Of a stretch of DNA of 64,000 nucleotides, positions 63,356 through 64,000 are shown one piece after another. The notes beneath the pieces are model-generated. The model saw nothing but the letters and a program-made list of their open reading frames with translations, was not told where the DNA came from and made no database searches. How positions within the stretch are numbered: position 1 is the first letter of the stretch; each line of letters begins with the position of its first letter. Source of the DNA: Cephalopachus bancanus (taxonomy: Eukaryota > Chordata > Mammalia > Primates > Tarsiidae); assembly GCA_027257055.1 (NCBI GenBank), contig JAPVLO010000138.1, positions 248,001 through 312,000 of the forward strand, read 5' to 3'. The position numbers were made by a program, and so were the translations under genes.

Positions 63356-63870
63356 CCTTCATCTATCATCTTACAAAGACACATAGAGACCAAATCTCTA
63401 AACTGAAAAAAATCGTCACCTCCCACATTGAGATGAAACCAAATATAGGATCTTGCATGTGGAAGGCTCATTGACATTTGTAATGTCACTGTAATGTCAC
63501 TGAACATCTCTTGATCACCGTCATTTGCTAGATTGCCTTTTGGTCAGCTGATGCTTATCATGGTCGTAGTCTGAGTAACATTTGTGCTTCTTGGGAGTTC
63601 TGTGTGTTGGAGTTTTTGAGTGATAAAAAAAATTGTATGCAAAACTTAATTATTGTTCCTTATGAGTTCTATTTGAATGAAATGTCAATAAAACATTCAC
63701 ATGATATTCTCCTAAAAGTTAATTATAAGCATTCATGCTGTATTTTGAAGCAAGAATTATTAATTGCTAGAATGACAAATTACAAAGCACAAATTGATAT
63801 GCTGTGGAAGGCATTGCATCGAGTTAATTTGATCTTCCTATGATCTACAAAGATGTTTATAGTCATTCTT

Positions 63871-63957
63871 TTGTAATCTAGATTTTATAATAATCTCATA
63901 AGTTCCTCAAAAGTTGTAATCTAGATTTTATAATAGTCTCATTATGTTCCTCAAAAG
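63871..63957. repeat. 43-bp tandem duplication
   Basis: Two adjacent copies beginning ttgtaatctagattttataa at 63871 and 63914, 43 and 44 bases long, differing by two or three substitutions and one indel. Confidence 0.95.
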
Positions 63958-64000
63958 TTGCATTAAATCTTTAATTATAATTTCATTGCAACTATATATT

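Overview
The window reads as AT-rich intergenic or deep intronic DNA from a primate. Dimeric, 7SL-derived Alu elements with poly-A tails and target-site duplications (TSDs) are present, together with L1P-like and L1M LINE ends, MIR, L2, a CR1/L3 fragment, MER20, Tigger1, MaLR and other LTRs. No protein-coding exon, rRNA, tRNA or CRISPR array could be supported. The longest open frames are antisense Alus, microsatellites, LINE or transposon remnants, or short frames without recognisable domains. The youngest Alus are an unusual GC-rich form with a B-box hairpin and a second right-arm hairpin. They lack the right-arm motif I associate with lemur Alus, and I see no loris/galago-type tRNA-derived SINE. 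Together with lineage-specific mariner copies this points to a non-anthropoid primate. A tarsier is my best guess; this is inference only.

Layout. 0-9 kb: an L1M fragment, two young Alus, an Alu-within-Alu nest (5052-5669), and an unclassified 178-bp retroposon with a perfect 13-bp TSD (6581-6784). 9-13.3 kb: L2-like sequence carrying a textbook processed retrocopy (9737-10279, 15-bp TSD), microsatellites, an ancient CR1/L3 piece, and a long L1M 3' end. 14-24 kb: a free Alu left monomer, diffuse L2/L1M remnants, and an ERV1-like LTR (about 22018-22530). 24-28.5 kb: MER20 split by an Alu, a young Alu whose tail grew a TA microsatellite, and a fold-back mariner (27681-28266). 29.8-38 kb: MIR, L2 pieces, Alu fragments, an L1P-like end starting at a perfect 22-bp inverted repeat, and two lineage-specific L1 3' ends lying tail to tail. 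38-44.4 kb: microsatellites, an Alu with a deleted mariner beside it, a nearly full-length Tigger1 (40764-43127, TA duplication), then L2 plus Alu. 44-56 kb: mostly unrecognised AT-rich DNA with MIR, one near-pristine Alu (48412-48707) and a long TG run. 56-64 kb: a retroposed LTR-derived transcript end, an ERV-type LTR, an MLT1 LTR, an old L1M split by a young L1 end whose tail became (GA)n, a Tigger-family MITE, a young Alu, a 260-bp polypyrimidine tract and a 43-bp tandem duplication.

There is no operon-like organisation. The story here is layered transposition. Ancient elements (CR1/L3, L2, MIR, MER20, MLT1) are cut by eutherian or primate L1, Tigger1 and Alu copies. L1 machinery has also retroposed at least three non-L1 RNAs (6.6, 9.7 and 56.3 kb). 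Family names rest on remembered consensus features, not on a database search.
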